Of a stretch of 64,000 nucleotides of DNA, positions 36,697 through 46,030 are shown piece by piece. A program made the position numbers and the translations under genes. The stretch comes from Maricaulaceae bacterium EIL42A08 (GTDB taxonomy: Bacteria; Pseudomonadota; Alphaproteobacteria; Caulobacterales; Maricaulaceae). The stretch covers positions 62,001 to 126,000 of the forward strand of contig JAMZNZ010000003.1 of assembly GCA_024178355.1 (NCBI GenBank). Reading direction: 5' to 3'. Under the pieces are notes generated by a model. That model did no database searches and was not told where the DNA came from. It saw only the letters and a list, made by a program, of their open reading frames with translations. Each line of letters starts with the position of its first letter. The stretch's first letter is position 1.

Positions 36697-37827
36697 TTAT
36701 TCCCAGAGCATTGCGCCTTGACGAGCTGTGGATCGCACGGTCGCTTCAGGGGTGTGGTCTCCAGCCTCCCAGGTCAGAGCGATTGCCTGCCACTCATCTG
36801 TAAACACTGCCTTGGCGCTGACACGGCGCGCGGGGTTGGTGCGCCGGGGTTCTGTGTGTTGAAACAGACCCTGGGCCTCCATGGCGATGAGCCAGGCGTC
36901 CAGCCTCTCCTGCGAGTCAGGGGCCAGTTCGTCGGCTTGTGGCAGGTATAGCCTGTCTGCCACCGTGGCGTGGAAATCGACCGCGAGCTCAATGTCTCCC
37001 GGTTGGATATCCAGACGATCAAGCAAGCGGACGACCGCCTGGATTTCCGGCTGTGTTGCTGTGGTCCAATCCCGGTTCAGGTCTACCAAACCAGCGTTTA
37101 GCCGCCAGTGGCCAGCCTCAACCCCATCAGGATTTAGAAGGGGGACAAGGATAAGCCCAGCCGACAAATCTCCCGAGCGCTGTCTTTCTACCATGGCGTC
37201 TGCAAAGGCTTCGAATGCCCACGCCCCGGGGACTTCTGGCGGGTGCTGCCCGCCCAGAAGAAGGATCCAGCTTCGTCCCGATGTGGCGGGTGTGGGCGGG
37301 TCCGGGGACAGGACCAATGCGCGAATGGGACGCCCCTCCACACTTTGCCCGGCGGTCTGCCATCCCCCTGGCCAGCGGGATTCCAGCGCCTCGTAGCGCG
37401 TTAGCCCATAAACCGGCTGGGCTGCAATCTCGATCGGGCTTTGTCCAAGCTCCAGGCTGAGATGGACGACTGTTTCGTCCTGACTTGTTTCAATTCGGTC
37501 ATCACCGAGGGGTGACCAATGTCCGCCAGCCTCACGGACCCACGGCCTGTAGCGGTGGCGTGAGACCGTGTAGTTCAGCGTCACATTTGCCGCTTGGCCT
37601 GCGGGCCCGCTCACCTGGAACAAATACCAGGGGCTGGGGTTAATAGGTTCGGCCTCTGGTGCGATATCGAGCTCAAAATGCCCGGGCGCGGTTTGAACGC
37701 AGGGTGATGCCGCGCTGCCGGAATAGCCGGTGATGAGGTGAACGCCGCCGTCGGTGCACGCGCTGGACACAGGGCCGCAGGCCAGCAACCCGGCTGGTAT
37801 CAGCAGGCTGGCAAGCAGCGCTCTCAT
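36697..37827 (-). CDS. M14-family zinc carboxypeptidase, lipoprotein
   Basis: This 376-residue protein has a lipoprotein signal (LIPAGLLAC). An N-terminal beta domain (about residues 25-135) precedes the carboxypeptidase domain, as in cytosolic carboxypeptidase-like M14 proteins. Zinc ligands are His195 and Glu198 (GGQHPPE) and His286 (DFHA); NPDGVEAGHWRLN and NRDW are substrate-binding blocks, and WEAGD near residue 355 carries the likely general base. It would trim C-terminal residues or gamma-linked peptides in the periplasm. Its start overlaps the tandem TetR gene by 4 bp, so the two are cotranscribed. Confidence 0.85.
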   Translation of the reverse strand: MRALLASLLIPAGLLACGPVSSACTDGGVHLITGYSGSAASPCVQTAPGHFELDIAPEAEPINPSPWYLFQVSGPAGQAANVTLNYTVSRHRYRPWVREAGGHWSPLGDDRIETSQDETVVHLSLELGQSPIEIAAQPVYGLTRYEALESRWPGGWQTAGQSVEGRPIRALVLSPDPPTPATSGRSWILLLGGQHPPEVPGAWAFEAFADAMVERQRSGDLSAGLILVPLLNPDGVEAGHWRLNAGLVDLNRDWTTATQPEIQAVVRLLDRLDIQPGDIELAVDFHATVADRLYLPQADELAPDSQERLDAWLIAMEAQGLFQHTEPRRTNPARRVSAKAVFTDEWQAIALTWEAGDHTPEATVRSTARQGAMLWE

Positions 37828-39131
37828 TTGTCTGGATTGAGCCCATAGAAGAGCAGGTGGAGATAATCAGCGGTCGCGGTTCTAGGGTCCTCGGACAAGC
37901 TCCAATTGGAGAAACTCTTTGCTGCTGCGAGCGTGTAGCCTCCATTCAGGAAAATTACGCTCGCAAGGACGTTTTCCACGACACCTGCATCAAGATCTCG
38001 CGCGTTACCGGCTGCAGCGGCATCAGTTAGCGCATCGCCCATCTGGCGCTCCACATTGCGCAGACGGGTCAGATGGCGGCGCTGGCGGGGCTTGGGCAAA
38101 ACGGCGGCCATGCTCGGCCGCAATAGCGGCTCAACGCCCGCGGCCTGGCGATAGATCAGATCGGCCATAACGGCGTAAATCTGATCGAGGCCATCAAGCT
38201 CGGCCGCTTCGGCAGCCTGAAGTGTCCGCTCTACCAACTGGAGCGACCGCTCAAGGCATTGATCTAGGAATTGTTCCTTATCTACAATGTGGTAGTAGAA
38301 AGCCCCGCGCGACACACCCAAGGATGCTGCAACCTCGGCCAGAGAGGTGCCGCCAAAGCCACGCTGGTTAAAGAAGCGCGAGCCTGCCTTTAGAAAAGCT
38401 TCCTTTTTCATGCGATTTCTGGCGTCACGATCAAAAATCTCCGATGCCTCGTCATGGGTCAGATCCGCTGCGGGCGTGAGCGCCGGGAAGGGCCTCGTCG
38501 TCAAACCCTGCGTGATCAAATCAAGGAGCTGATCGCGCTCCATCGCGATTTCGCTATCGTTTCGCCTCGGTTCCTGCCGCTCACCCATCCAGTCCAGCAA
38601 GGCGAGGACTAAAAAGCTAGCGGGCTCGGGGCGACCGAGTGGGGCACCGCTTTGCTCAATCCAATCGCGCACAAGCGTGTTGATCTGAGCCACGCACCTG
38701 GAAACTTCGCCTGCAATTTGCTCAGCAACAGGGGGTGGCAGGGCATCGAGGTCGCGGAGTGCAGCAAGGTGAGGGCGCTTGCCGCGTGCCGCTTCCATCA
38801 GCTGTGCTGAATATGCAGCTAAAAGCGTCCGGATGCCGTCTATAGCATCGCCGCTGGCAGACATCGCCTGGTCAACAGCATCCTTCAGAAAGTCTGCTGA
38901 AGCCCTATACACCGCTTCTGCCAGGTCTTCCTTGCTGGCGAAATAGTAGGAAATACTGGTCTTGGTCAGCCCAAGATCGCCAGCGACATCTTCCAGACGT
39001 GTCTGCGCAAACCCACGCTCGTTAAAACGCCTCGCCGCCGCCGACACGATGGCCGCCCGCTTTCTTTCCCGCTCCTGGTCGCGCGAAAAAGGAGAGCTGT
39101 TGTCTGGAAATTCTGGTCGCAGAACAGGCAT
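37824..39131 (-). CDS. Tandem TetR-family regulator with two DNA-binding domains
   Basis: This 435-residue protein is twice the usual TetR length. It contains two helix-turn-helix units: residues about 23-70 (FNERGFAQTRLEDVAGDLGL, SISYYFASKEDL) and 241-289 (FFNQRGFGGTSLAEVAASLG, GAFYYHIVDKEQF). Each is followed by a helical ligand-type domain. The frame is continuous, so it is a natural fusion, not two genes. It diverges from the TonB receptor gene, which it may control, and is cotranscribed with the M14 peptidase. Confidence 0.88.
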   Translation of the reverse strand: MPVLRPEFPDNSSPFSRDQERERKRAAIVSAAARRFNERGFAQTRLEDVAGDLGLTKTSISYYFASKEDLAEAVYRASADFLKDAVDQAMSASGDAIDGIRTLLAAYSAQLMEAARGKRPHLAALRDLDALPPPVAEQIAGEVSRCVAQINTLVRDWIEQSGAPLGRPEPASFLVLALLDWMGERQEPRRNDSEIAMERDQLLDLITQGLTTRPFPALTPAADLTHDEASEIFDRDARNRMKKEAFLKAGSRFFNQRGFGGTSLAEVAASLGVSRGAFYYHIVDKEQFLDQCLERSLQLVERTLQAAEAAELDGLDQIYAVMADLIYRQAAGVEPLLRPSMAAVLPKPRQRRHLTRLRNVERQMGDALTDAAAAGNARDLDAGVVENVLASVIFLNGGYTLAAAKSFSNWSLSEDPRTATADYLHLLFYGLNPDK

Positions 39132-39305
39132 TTATCTGGGCTCTCTTGAAAGGCCAAACTAGGCAGAAGCGGTTAGATCAGCAGGAATGTCGCAAGCTTG
39201 CAACCACCATCGTTTGATATTTGAACCGTGTGTATGTTTTTCGTTGACACTGTCGTTTTTGGCATAAAAGGTCGCAGTAACCAAAAAACACATCGGGGAG
39301 ATTCC
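39132..39305 (+). promoter_or_regulatory. Intergenic control region of TonB receptor and tandem TetR gene
   Basis: This 174-bp divergent region holds a perfect 10-bp palindrome GCAAGCTTGC at 39192-39201, a -35-like TTGACA at 39244 with an A/T-rich TAAAAG 15 bp further, and the ribosome site CGGGGAG before the ATG at 39306. The palindrome is a candidate site for the tandem TetR protein. The promoter call is weak because the spacing is short. Confidence 0.4.
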
Positions 39306-42300
39306 ATGTTCAAGCGAACCAATCTTTTGGCGAGTGCGGCGCTCACTGCGTTGATGTCAGCAAGTGTTGCCGTGGCCCAGGAGGCTGCGGAGGACGACGA
39401 GCCACAAGCAAACGACGTTATTGTTGTGACTGGCTCCAACATTGCCGGGGCATCTGACTCAGGTGCGATCGCTGTGACCACTATCGGGCGGGACCAGCTG
39501 GACTCCCTGGGTGAAGTATCAACAGGTGATTTGCTTGCGAATCTGCCCCAGGCCGGAACGTTTGAGATCAACGACAGCGCCGACGGACCAAATTCTGCGC
39601 GCGGTGACGTAGCAACGGTTAATCTGCGCGGCCTTGGAACGGGCAACACGCTTGTTCTGTTGAACGGGCGCAGAATCACCGCCCACGGTATTTTCCAGGA
39701 TGTTGGAACGGTTCCGCGTTCGATCACGAATGTGAACGCCTTCCCGGCGGCCTCCATTGATCGCGTTGAAGTGCTGCGCGATGGTGCATCTGCGCTTTAC
39801 GGGTCGGATGCCACGGCTGGCGTGGTCAACACGATCCTGAACGCGGATTATGACGAGCGCCGTATCACCTTCCGGTCGTCCGGAATCGAAGGCACGGGTC
39901 AGCGCGAAAACAAACTGGATCTGGCGGGCGGCTTCACCTTCAATGATGGGGCCACCAATCTGCTTTTGACGGCATCCTACTTCGTTCGTGAGGGGCTCTA
40001 CTCAAATGAGCTGGATGGCCAGTTCAACACAGTGGACAAGCGCGCGTTTCTGGAAGCTGCCGGTAGCCCGTACGCAGACGCCAATAACGACTTTCGCAAT
40101 ACATCGACACGGTCGCCCTTTGGTCAATTCCGTGTCGGGCAACTGGTAAATGGGGTTTTCGATCCGATTGATGTCGGTAGCCTGACAGCTAGCGATGGTG
40201 ACTTCCACGTTCAGCCGTGCAGTTTCCCGGGCACACGCGTCGATCTGGGTGAAGTTGCCCCCGGTGTTGGCTGTGTGGGCTTCGATGATGGCAATCTGAA
40301 CTCGACGCTTCGCTTCGACTTCAACAGTTTTCAGCCGAATGACTCCTTCGGCAACGGGATCAATATTCCGCTCGATGGTCGTAATGCGCTGGGACGCCAG
40401 CTCATTTCAGATGCGGTGCGTTACAATGCCTACGGTTTGCTGGAGCACGACTTCGATAACGGCGTGACCGGCTTTGCTGAAGCCCTGTTTTACCAGTCCG
40501 AGACTGAGAGCCAACGCGCAGCGCAGCCGATTGATGACGGTCTGGCCTTCGTGATTGTGCCAGCTCAGAACTACTGGAACCCTGTCGGTCCGGTTGGCAG
40601 CCCGAACCGCGTCGCTGGTATCAACGCTCCTGCGTCCGGTCTTGACGTTTTGATCTCACGTTGGCGCCCGATTGAGCTTGGGCCGAGGATATACTCGGCC
40701 GATAGTCGCATGTTCCGACTGCTTGGCGGTTTCCGCGGTGAATGGAATGCGTGGGACTGGGAAACTGCCGTTGGCTACAGCCAGAATCGCACTGTAGACA
40801 CAGCCCGCAACCGCATGTCCAAACAGCTGCTGTTTGAACAGCTTTCGCTCGATACCCCAGACGCGATCAACCCGTTTGGCGGGCCGTTTGCGAACTCCCA
40901 GGCGCAGCTCGATCGAATCCGTATCCAGGTTGAAAACATTGGTGAGACCGCGCTGACGACCGCCGATTTCCGAATGTCGAATGCAGAGTTTGCTAGTCCG
41001 AACTGGCTGGCAGGCCCGGTTGGCGCGGCGTTCGGTGTTGATTTCCGTCGCGAGTATTACTCTGAAGACCGCGATCCACGCTTGGATGGAACGATCCAGT
41101 TTGCAAGCGGTTCTGGCGACGTTTCGGATATTTCTGACGTGGTTGGCGTGAGCCCAACACGAGATTCCGATGCCAGCCGTAACGTCATCGCGACCTATGG
41201 CGAAGTGCTCGTTCCGCTGTTTGCCTCGAACGACTCTACTTTCATCAACGAGCTGAATCTGCAGATCGCGGTTCGTGGTGAATACTTCGACGATATCGAG
41301 GATGGTGCGTTCAAGCCGAAGATTGCCCTGTCCTGGTTCCCGATCGAGGCGCTGAATTTCCGTGCCGCCTATTCACAGGGTTTCCGGGCACCCAATCTCA
41401 TTCAGCTCAATCGCGGCGATATCAGCCGCCTGAACCAGGGCGACGAGGACTTCTATCGCGCGGACGTCACGGGCGATCCAGATGATACAGGCGAGACCTA
41501 TCGCGCATCCGTGCGCCGTTCGAATCCGGATCTGGAAAACGAAGACACTGAAACAGTCGTCATTGGTGCCCAGCTGGATCTGACCGACACCTTCGCCGAG
41601 GTAAGCTGGATCGATAACTTCGTTATTAGCGTGGACTACTGGCAGTTCGAGCAGGAAAACCTGATCGGTACGCTCGGACCGGAAGTCCAGCTCGCGCTCG
41701 ACTTCCAGGCCCGCCTGGAAGGCTCTTCGAACCCGAATGTGGTTCGCGGCCCGGTGACTGCAGCAGATCAAGCCGCGTTTGATGCCTATAACCTCGCCAA
41801 TCCGAACGCTCAGCGTGCGGCAGCGGGCGTGGTCTTGTTCGTCAACGATGACTACATCAATCTCGATAGCCAGACTGCGGCCGGGTTTGACATCGGCATT
41901 CAGTCCGGTTTCGATTTTGGAAGCTTCGGCACCCTTGATGTGGCCTTCGACGCGTCGCGTCTGGACGAGCTGGAGCTTGTGCGCACACCGCTGATCACGC
42001 AGTTGATTGATGACCCGGTGATCGGGAATAACTTCTCAGCTCTTGATCCTGATCGCATCGAGCTCAACGGTAATCCTGAATGGCGGTATTCAGCGCGCAT
42101 GACATGGCGCAAAGATGCCTTCGGTGCTGGGCTTTCGGCACGCTATGTGGGCGGTTATTTCGATACGAGCGCTGACCCTGACCTCGACGGTGACGGCCAG
42201 GACGACTTCTTCCCGGTCGATAGCTATCTTCGCTGGAACGGGTATGTGGATTACCGCATCCCAACCGAGTTTGTTGACCAGCTGCGTGTGCGGTTAGGCA

Positions 42301-42416
42301 TCAATAATCTCACCGATGAGCGTCCACCCATCCTGGATGATAGCCGTGGCTATGACACGGGTCTTCATTCCGTACGGGGGCGTGAGTTCTACGTTCAGAT
42401 CCGCTCCACGCTCTAG
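39306..42416 (+). CDS. TonB-dependent outer-membrane receptor
   Basis: The ATG at 39306 starts a clear signal peptide (LLASAALTALMSASVAVAQ) and gives 1036 residues; the frame upstream to 39228 is not used. A plug domain spans about residues 35-165 (DVIVVTGSNIAG, VNLRGLGTGNTLVLLNGRR, VEVLRDGASALYGSDATAGV), followed by a 22-strand barrel with late blocks such as FRAAYSQGFRAPNLIQL and LRVRLGINNLTDERPP. It imports a large or scarce ligand with TonB energy. The linked exported esterases and SLC13 transporter suggest an ester or carboxylate, not iron, as ligand. Confidence 0.93.
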   Translation: MFKRTNLLASAALTALMSASVAVAQEAAEDDEPQANDVIVVTGSNIAGASDSGAIAVTTIGRDQLDSLGEVSTGDLLANLPQAGTFEINDSADGPNSARGDVATVNLRGLGTGNTLVLLNGRRITAHGIFQDVGTVPRSITNVNAFPAASIDRVEVLRDGASALYGSDATAGVVNTILNADYDERRITFRSSGIEGTGQRENKLDLAGGFTFNDGATNLLLTASYFVREGLYSNELDGQFNTVDKRAFLEAAGSPYADANNDFRNTSTRSPFGQFRVGQLVNGVFDPIDVGSLTASDGDFHVQPCSFPGTRVDLGEVAPGVGCVGFDDGNLNSTLRFDFNSFQPNDSFGNGINIPLDGRNALGRQLISDAVRYNAYGLLEHDFDNGVTGFAEALFYQSETESQRAAQPIDDGLAFVIVPAQNYWNPVGPVGSPNRVAGINAPASGLDVLISRWRPIELGPRIYSADSRMFRLLGGFRGEWNAWDWETAVGYSQNRTVDTARNRMSKQLLFEQLSLDTPDAINPFGGPFANSQAQLDRIRIQVENIGETALTTADFRMSNAEFASPNWLAGPVGAAFGVDFRREYYSEDRDPRLDGTIQFASGSGDVSDISDVVGVSPTRDSDASRNVIATYGEVLVPLFASNDSTFINELNLQIAVRGEYFDDIEDGAFKPKIALSWFPIEALNFRAAYSQGFRAPNLIQLNRGDISRLNQGDEDFYRADVTGDPDDTGETYRASVRRSNPDLENEDTETVVIGAQLDLTDTFAEVSWIDNFVISVDYWQFEQENLIGTLGPEVQLALDFQARLEGSSNPNVVRGPVTAADQAAFDAYNLANPNAQRAAAGVVLFVNDDYINLDSQTAAGFDIGIQSGFDFGSFGTLDVAFDASRLDELELVRTPLITQLIDDPVIGNNFSALDPDRIELNGNPEWRYSARMTWRKDAFGAGLSARYVGGYFDTSADPDLDGDGQDDFFPVDSYLRWNGYVDYRIPTEFVDQLRVRLGINNLTDERPPILDDSRGYDTGLHSVRGREFYVQIRSTL

Positions 42417-42434
42417 GGCGCTGACTCAAGTGTA

Positions 42435-42466
42435 GGCCCCGGGCTCTGTAAAAGGGGTTCGGGGCC
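42435..42466 (+). terminator. Hairpin between TonB receptor and esterase genes
   Basis: GGCCCCG (42435-42441) pairs with CGGGGCC (42460-42466) across an 18-base loop, in the 78-bp gap after the receptor gene. There is no T-run, so it may moderate downstream expression or stabilise the receptor message rather than end transcription fully. Confidence 0.45.
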
Positions 42467-42494
42467 AACTTGTCTTAACTACCGGGGAGCAGTC

Positions 42495-43373
42495 ATGGGT
42501 TTGAAGTCCATCCTTCCATCGAGGCTTGCGGGTGCTATGGTGCTGGCCTTGATTGGTGCATCGGCAGGTGCCGATGACATCCAGGGTGGCCACATCGTCA
42601 TGCCGGTTGAGATCGGTGGAACGGCTCCGCTCCCGGTGCACATGTTTGTACCTGACAGCGCCGCGTCCAACGCTCCGATCGTCCTTGTCATGCACGGTGC
42701 AAGCCGCAATGCGGACGATTATCGCGACAACTGGATCGAGGTGGCCGAAGCCTGCGAGGTTATCATCGCAGCCCCTGAGTTCTCTCGGGAGCGCTTTCCC
42801 GGCTCAGCGCGCTATAATCTTGGCGGGCTGGCGGATGCCGGTGCTGAACCTGCAGCCTTTGATGTCATTGGGCGGGTTTTCGAGGCGGTCCAGGACGGCT
42901 ATGCGCCGGAGACATCAGGCTATGTGATGTTCGGCCACTCCGCCGGCTCTCAGTTTGTCCATCGCTACGCCATGTTCAGGCCCGATCCGCGAATGCGTCG
43001 TGCGGTAGGGGCCAATGCGGGCTGGTACACGGTGCCTGATCCAGCAATCGCCTGGCCGTACGGCTTTGCCGGCGCTCCTGAAACCCCTCCTTCGTTTGAA
43101 GCGGTGGCCGCACTTCCGATTGAGATTCACCTTGGCACGCAAGACAATGACCCTAACGGGCGCAGTCTGCGTCGCACGCCTGAAGCTGTGGCTCAGGGCG
43201 CAGGCCGCTTTGATCGCGGTCTTCATATGGCTGAAGTCACCGGCTGGCCGGTGACCCGTGTCGAGGGGGCCGATCACGACAATGCTCTTATGGTTCCCGC
43301 TGCGGCCAGAGCATTGCTGGCTGAGCAGGTGGTGGCCTCCCAAGCCTGCGCACTCGTAACCCAATCACGCTAA
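42495..43373 (+). CDS. Exported alpha/beta hydrolase (esterase/depolymerase-like)
   Basis: This 292-residue protein with a Sec signal peptide (LAGAMVLALIGASAGA) is an alpha/beta hydrolase with the oxyanion segment VMHGASRNADDY, nucleophile Ser149 in FGHSAGSQ, and a C-terminal His in GADHDNAL. It resembles PHB-depolymerase/feruloyl-esterase-like enzymes. It is probably periplasmic and releases an acid from an ester brought in by the TonB receptor encoded just upstream. The exact substrate is unknown. Confidence 0.8.
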   Translation: MGLKSILPSRLAGAMVLALIGASAGADDIQGGHIVMPVEIGGTAPLPVHMFVPDSAASNAPIVLVMHGASRNADDYRDNWIEVAEACEVIIAAPEFSRERFPGSARYNLGGLADAGAEPAAFDVIGRVFEAVQDGYAPETSGYVMFGHSAGSQFVHRYAMFRPDPRMRRAVGANAGWYTVPDPAIAWPYGFAGAPETPPSFEAVAALPIEIHLGTQDNDPNGRSLRRTPEAVAQGAGRFDRGLHMAEVTGWPVTRVEGADHDNALMVPAAARALLAEQVVASQACALVTQSR

Positions 43374-43390
43374 ACCTGATAAAGGTGATC

Positions 43391-44857
43391 ATGTCCCAGG
43401 ACAGCACGGCCGGTAAGGCCCTCTACCAGCGCATCGGCCTTGTTCTTGGCCCTGTAGTCGCTCTGATCGTAGCCTTCGGTTTTTCTCCCGAGGGCCTGCC
43501 ACGCGAAGCGGTCATCGTGGCGGCCATCGGACTGCTCATGGCGATCTGGTGGGCAACCGAAGCTCTGCCGGTTGCCATAACCGCCTTTCTGCCGCTCGTG
43601 GCCTTGCCCATTCTGGGTGTTGGTTCAATCAGTGAGATCGCGGCACCCTACGCGCACCCGATCATTTATCTCTTCTTCGGGGGGTTCGTTGTGGCGCTGG
43701 CTATCGAGCGCTGCGGCCTTCACCGGCGTATCGCGCTGGCTGTGTTTGCTACCGCTGGCTCTGATAGCCGGGCGCTGGTCGGCGGCTTCATGATTGCCGC
43801 CGCTTTCGTCAGCATGTGGATTTCCAATACGTCGACGACTCTGATGTTGCTGCCCATTGCGGTGTCTGTCGTGACAGTGATTGGCGAGACCATGCCGAAC
43901 CTGTCAGTCAAGCAGCGGGAGAATTTCGGAATCTCGCTTTTGTTGGGTCTGGCATACGGCGCGACCCTGGGCGGCCTGGCCACACTTGTTGGCACTCCGC
44001 CCAACGCCTTCATGGTCGGCTTCATGCAGGACAATTACGACGTTCAGATCGATTTCGCACGCTGGATGCTGGTAGGCCTCCCAGTATCCTTGACCATGTT
44101 GCCTCTGGCCTGGCTGCTTCTGACGCGTGTCATGTTCCCGATCAATTTCCAGGCGTCTGACGAGACCACCCGCTATATCGACACCATGCGCCAGGGCCTT
44201 GGAAAGATGAGCAAGGCCGAGGTTCGCACCGCCTTGCTTTTCCTGTTTCTGGTGTTCGGCTGGCTTTCCCGGCGCTGGATCTCTGACCTTCCTTTTGTGG
44301 GCGATCTTAGTGATACCGGTATTGCGATGGTGGCCGCTCTTGCCGCGTTCATAATCCCATCAGGAAACAAAAAAGGTGAGGCGCTGATGACATGGGACAC
44401 CATGTCGAAGCTGCCCTGGGGTGTACTGATCCTGTTTGGCGGAGGGCTGACGCTGGCCGCTGCGGTGACCAGCTCCGGGCTTGCGCTGTGGCTTGGTCAG
44501 CAGCTGGCTGTTTTGGGTACAGTCAACGCCGTGCTCTTGATCGTTGCGGCGACAGCACTGGTCATCCTGCTGACAGAGCTCACCAGTAATCTGGCCACAA
44601 CCGCGACCTTCCTGCCCGTCATCGCTGCAATCGGTGTCGAGACGGGTGCCGACCCGTTGATCTACGTGATCCCGGTCACGCTTGCAGCCAGCTGTGCTTT
44701 CATGCTGCCGGTGGCCACACCCCCCAATGCGGTGGTGTTTAGCTCCGGGCTTGTGGCCATTCCCACCATGGCGCGTGTTGGTCTGGCGTTGAATATTATC
44801 GCGGTCGCCGTTCTTAGTGTTGTTGCTGTCTTTGTAGCGCCAGCAGTCTTTGGATAG
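43391..44857 (+). CDS. SLC13/DASS-family sodium:carboxylate symporter
   Basis: The ATG at 43391 follows AAAGG and gives 488 residues with about 12 hydrophobic segments. Family marks are the two SNT-like motifs, WISNTSTTLMLLPIA and LTSNLATTATFLPVIAAI, and ATPPNAVVFSSG, with GTPPNAFMVG in the first half. These proteins move di- or tricarboxylates (or sulfate) with sodium. It is packed between two exported esterases, so it may take up the acid they release. The next gene's start region overlaps its end only if an upstream start is used. Confidence 0.92.
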   Translation: MSQDSTAGKALYQRIGLVLGPVVALIVAFGFSPEGLPREAVIVAAIGLLMAIWWATEALPVAITAFLPLVALPILGVGSISEIAAPYAHPIIYLFFGGFVVALAIERCGLHRRIALAVFATAGSDSRALVGGFMIAAAFVSMWISNTSTTLMLLPIAVSVVTVIGETMPNLSVKQRENFGISLLLGLAYGATLGGLATLVGTPPNAFMVGFMQDNYDVQIDFARWMLVGLPVSLTMLPLAWLLLTRVMFPINFQASDETTRYIDTMRQGLGKMSKAEVRTALLFLFLVFGWLSRRWISDLPFVGDLSDTGIAMVAALAAFIIPSGNKKGEALMTWDTMSKLPWGVLILFGGGLTLAAAVTSSGLALWLGQQLAVLGTVNAVLLIVAATALVILLTELTSNLATTATFLPVIAAIGVETGADPLIYVIPVTLAASCAFMLPVATPPNAVVFSSGLVAIPTMARVGLALNIIAVAVLSVVAVFVAPAVFG

Positions 44858-44882
44858 GACCCTTGTTGGTGGAGGTACACAG

Positions 44883-45734
44883 ATGGGAATGAATGGTGTC
44901 ACTCTTGCGGCTTGTGCCGCAGCCTTGCTGATGACGGCGTGTGGGTCATCATCGGTCCAGTCGCAGGACCCGCCCGCTGCTGCGTCACGCTCTGATCTGT
45001 CTGCGCTCCCGCAGCCGCAGGTAACGCAGCTTTCCGTGGACAGCCCAACGCATCTGCTCTTTGTGGGAAACAGCTATCTTTATTATGGCGACAGCGTTCA
45101 CAACCATGTTCGTCGTTTAGCGATCGCCGCAGGGCTGCACGATAGTGACGCTTTAACCTACAAGTCCGCGACCATTGGGGGCGCAGCTCTGCGCGACCAC
45201 AATATCGAGCATCTCCTGGTGCCTGAGAATCTTCGGGTTGATACCCCGTTTCAGGCGGTGATCATGCAGGGCCATAGTGCTGCAGCGCTGTCGCCGGATA
45301 ATCGCGCGCGCTTCATCGAAGCCGCAACGCGGTTTGCTGGTCATGTTGAGGCGGCAGGTGGTGTGCCGGTACTTTATATGACCCACGCCTATGTGGAGCC
45401 CAATCGCCGCGCCAGCCCGGACATGATCGAGCAGGTCGCCACACTTTACATTGAGACCGGGAACGAAATCGGCGCATTGGTGATACCTGTCGGTCTGGCT
45501 TTTGAAGAAGCCTATCGTCGGCGTCCGGAGTTATCTCTCCACACGAGTTTTGACGGCTCCCACCCTAATCAGGCTGGGACCTATCTTGCCGCAGCGACGG
45601 TCTTTGCGAGCTTGTATGGAACATCGCCTGTAGGCCTCGATTACACGTATTATGGAGCAATCGAGCCCGAGACTGCGCGCTTCCTCCAGGAGGTCGCGCA
45701 TGGCGTAACCCAAGAGTTTCTAGGTCGCGAGTAA
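44883..45734 (+). CDS. SGNH/GDSL-like lipoprotein hydrolase
   Basis: The ATG at 44883, with GGTGGAGG upstream, gives 283 residues. The N-terminus is a lipoprotein signal ending LLMTAC. The first SGNH block reads FVGNSYLYYGDSVHNHV with Ser at the nucleophile place; the last block SFDGSHPNQAGTYLAA carries the Asp-x-x-His pair. It therefore looks like an SGNH esterase, for example one removing acetyl or other acyl groups. It is the last gene of the receptor/esterase/SLC13 cluster, which ends at IS6 debris. Confidence 0.78.
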   Translation: MGMNGVTLAACAAALLMTACGSSSVQSQDPPAAASRSDLSALPQPQVTQLSVDSPTHLLFVGNSYLYYGDSVHNHVRRLAIAAGLHDSDALTYKSATIGGAALRDHNIEHLLVPENLRVDTPFQAVIMQGHSAAALSPDNRARFIEAATRFAGHVEAAGGVPVLYMTHAYVEPNRRASPDMIEQVATLYIETGNEIGALVIPVGLAFEEAYRRRPELSLHTSFDGSHPNQAGTYLAAATVFASLYGTSPVGLDYTYYGAIEPETARFLQEVAHGVTQEFLGRE

Positions 45735-45735
45735 C

Positions 45736-45780
45736 GCCATATGGCTATTTGAGACTGGTCCGCTTTAGTCTGACAGCACC
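45736..45780 (+). mobile_element. IS6 right-end scar 1
   Basis: TTTGAGACTGGTCCGCTTTAG and the terminal repeat TCTGACAGCACC (ending at 45780) match IS6 right ends. It sits directly after the SGNH gene stop codon. Confidence 0.8.
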
Positions 45781-45821
45781 GCCAGCAAACCCTCCCTAAG
45801 CGTCGCCTCAGGTGAAAATCG

Positions 45822-45919
45822 CTCCGCGACGCAGCGCTCGCCGAGTGGCGTCAGCTCCTGGCTGCATGACGCCGTGCGCCCTGACTTCTGAGACTTGTCC
45901 GCTTTAGTCTGACAGCACC
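45822..45919 (+). mobile_element. IS6 right-end scar 2 with last 15 codons of transposase
   Basis: Codons 45822-45869 encode the transposase tail LRDAALAEWRQLLAA and a stop, and the right end TCTGACAGCACC finishes at 45919. The 50 bases before the repeat are nearly the same as in copy A, so this scar is of the A/B lineage. Two right ends within 140 bp mean at least two insertions at this boundary. Confidence 0.85.
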
Positions 45920-45942
45920 CGGTCGAGGGCGCTTACCTGAAG

Positions 45943-45960
45943 ACTTTTGCCTTCAAAAGT
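45943..45960 (+). promoter_or_regulatory. Small hairpin upstream of the response regulator
   Basis: ACTTTTG and CAAAAGT form a perfect 7-bp stem with a 4-base loop, 70 bp before the GTG start of the response regulator. It may be a binding site of the regulator itself or part of a leader. Confidence 0.35.
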
Positions 45961-46030
45961 GAAACAGATAGAGTCTGGGCATAGTCAGGCCCAAAGGATT
46001 TTTAGCGATTCTTCTGATAAGGGTTGTTGC

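Noticed and set aside
45947-46030. Longer N-terminus for the response regulator
   Set aside because: The extra codons come from sequence next to IS6 scars and the receiver domain begins exactly at the GTG at 46031.
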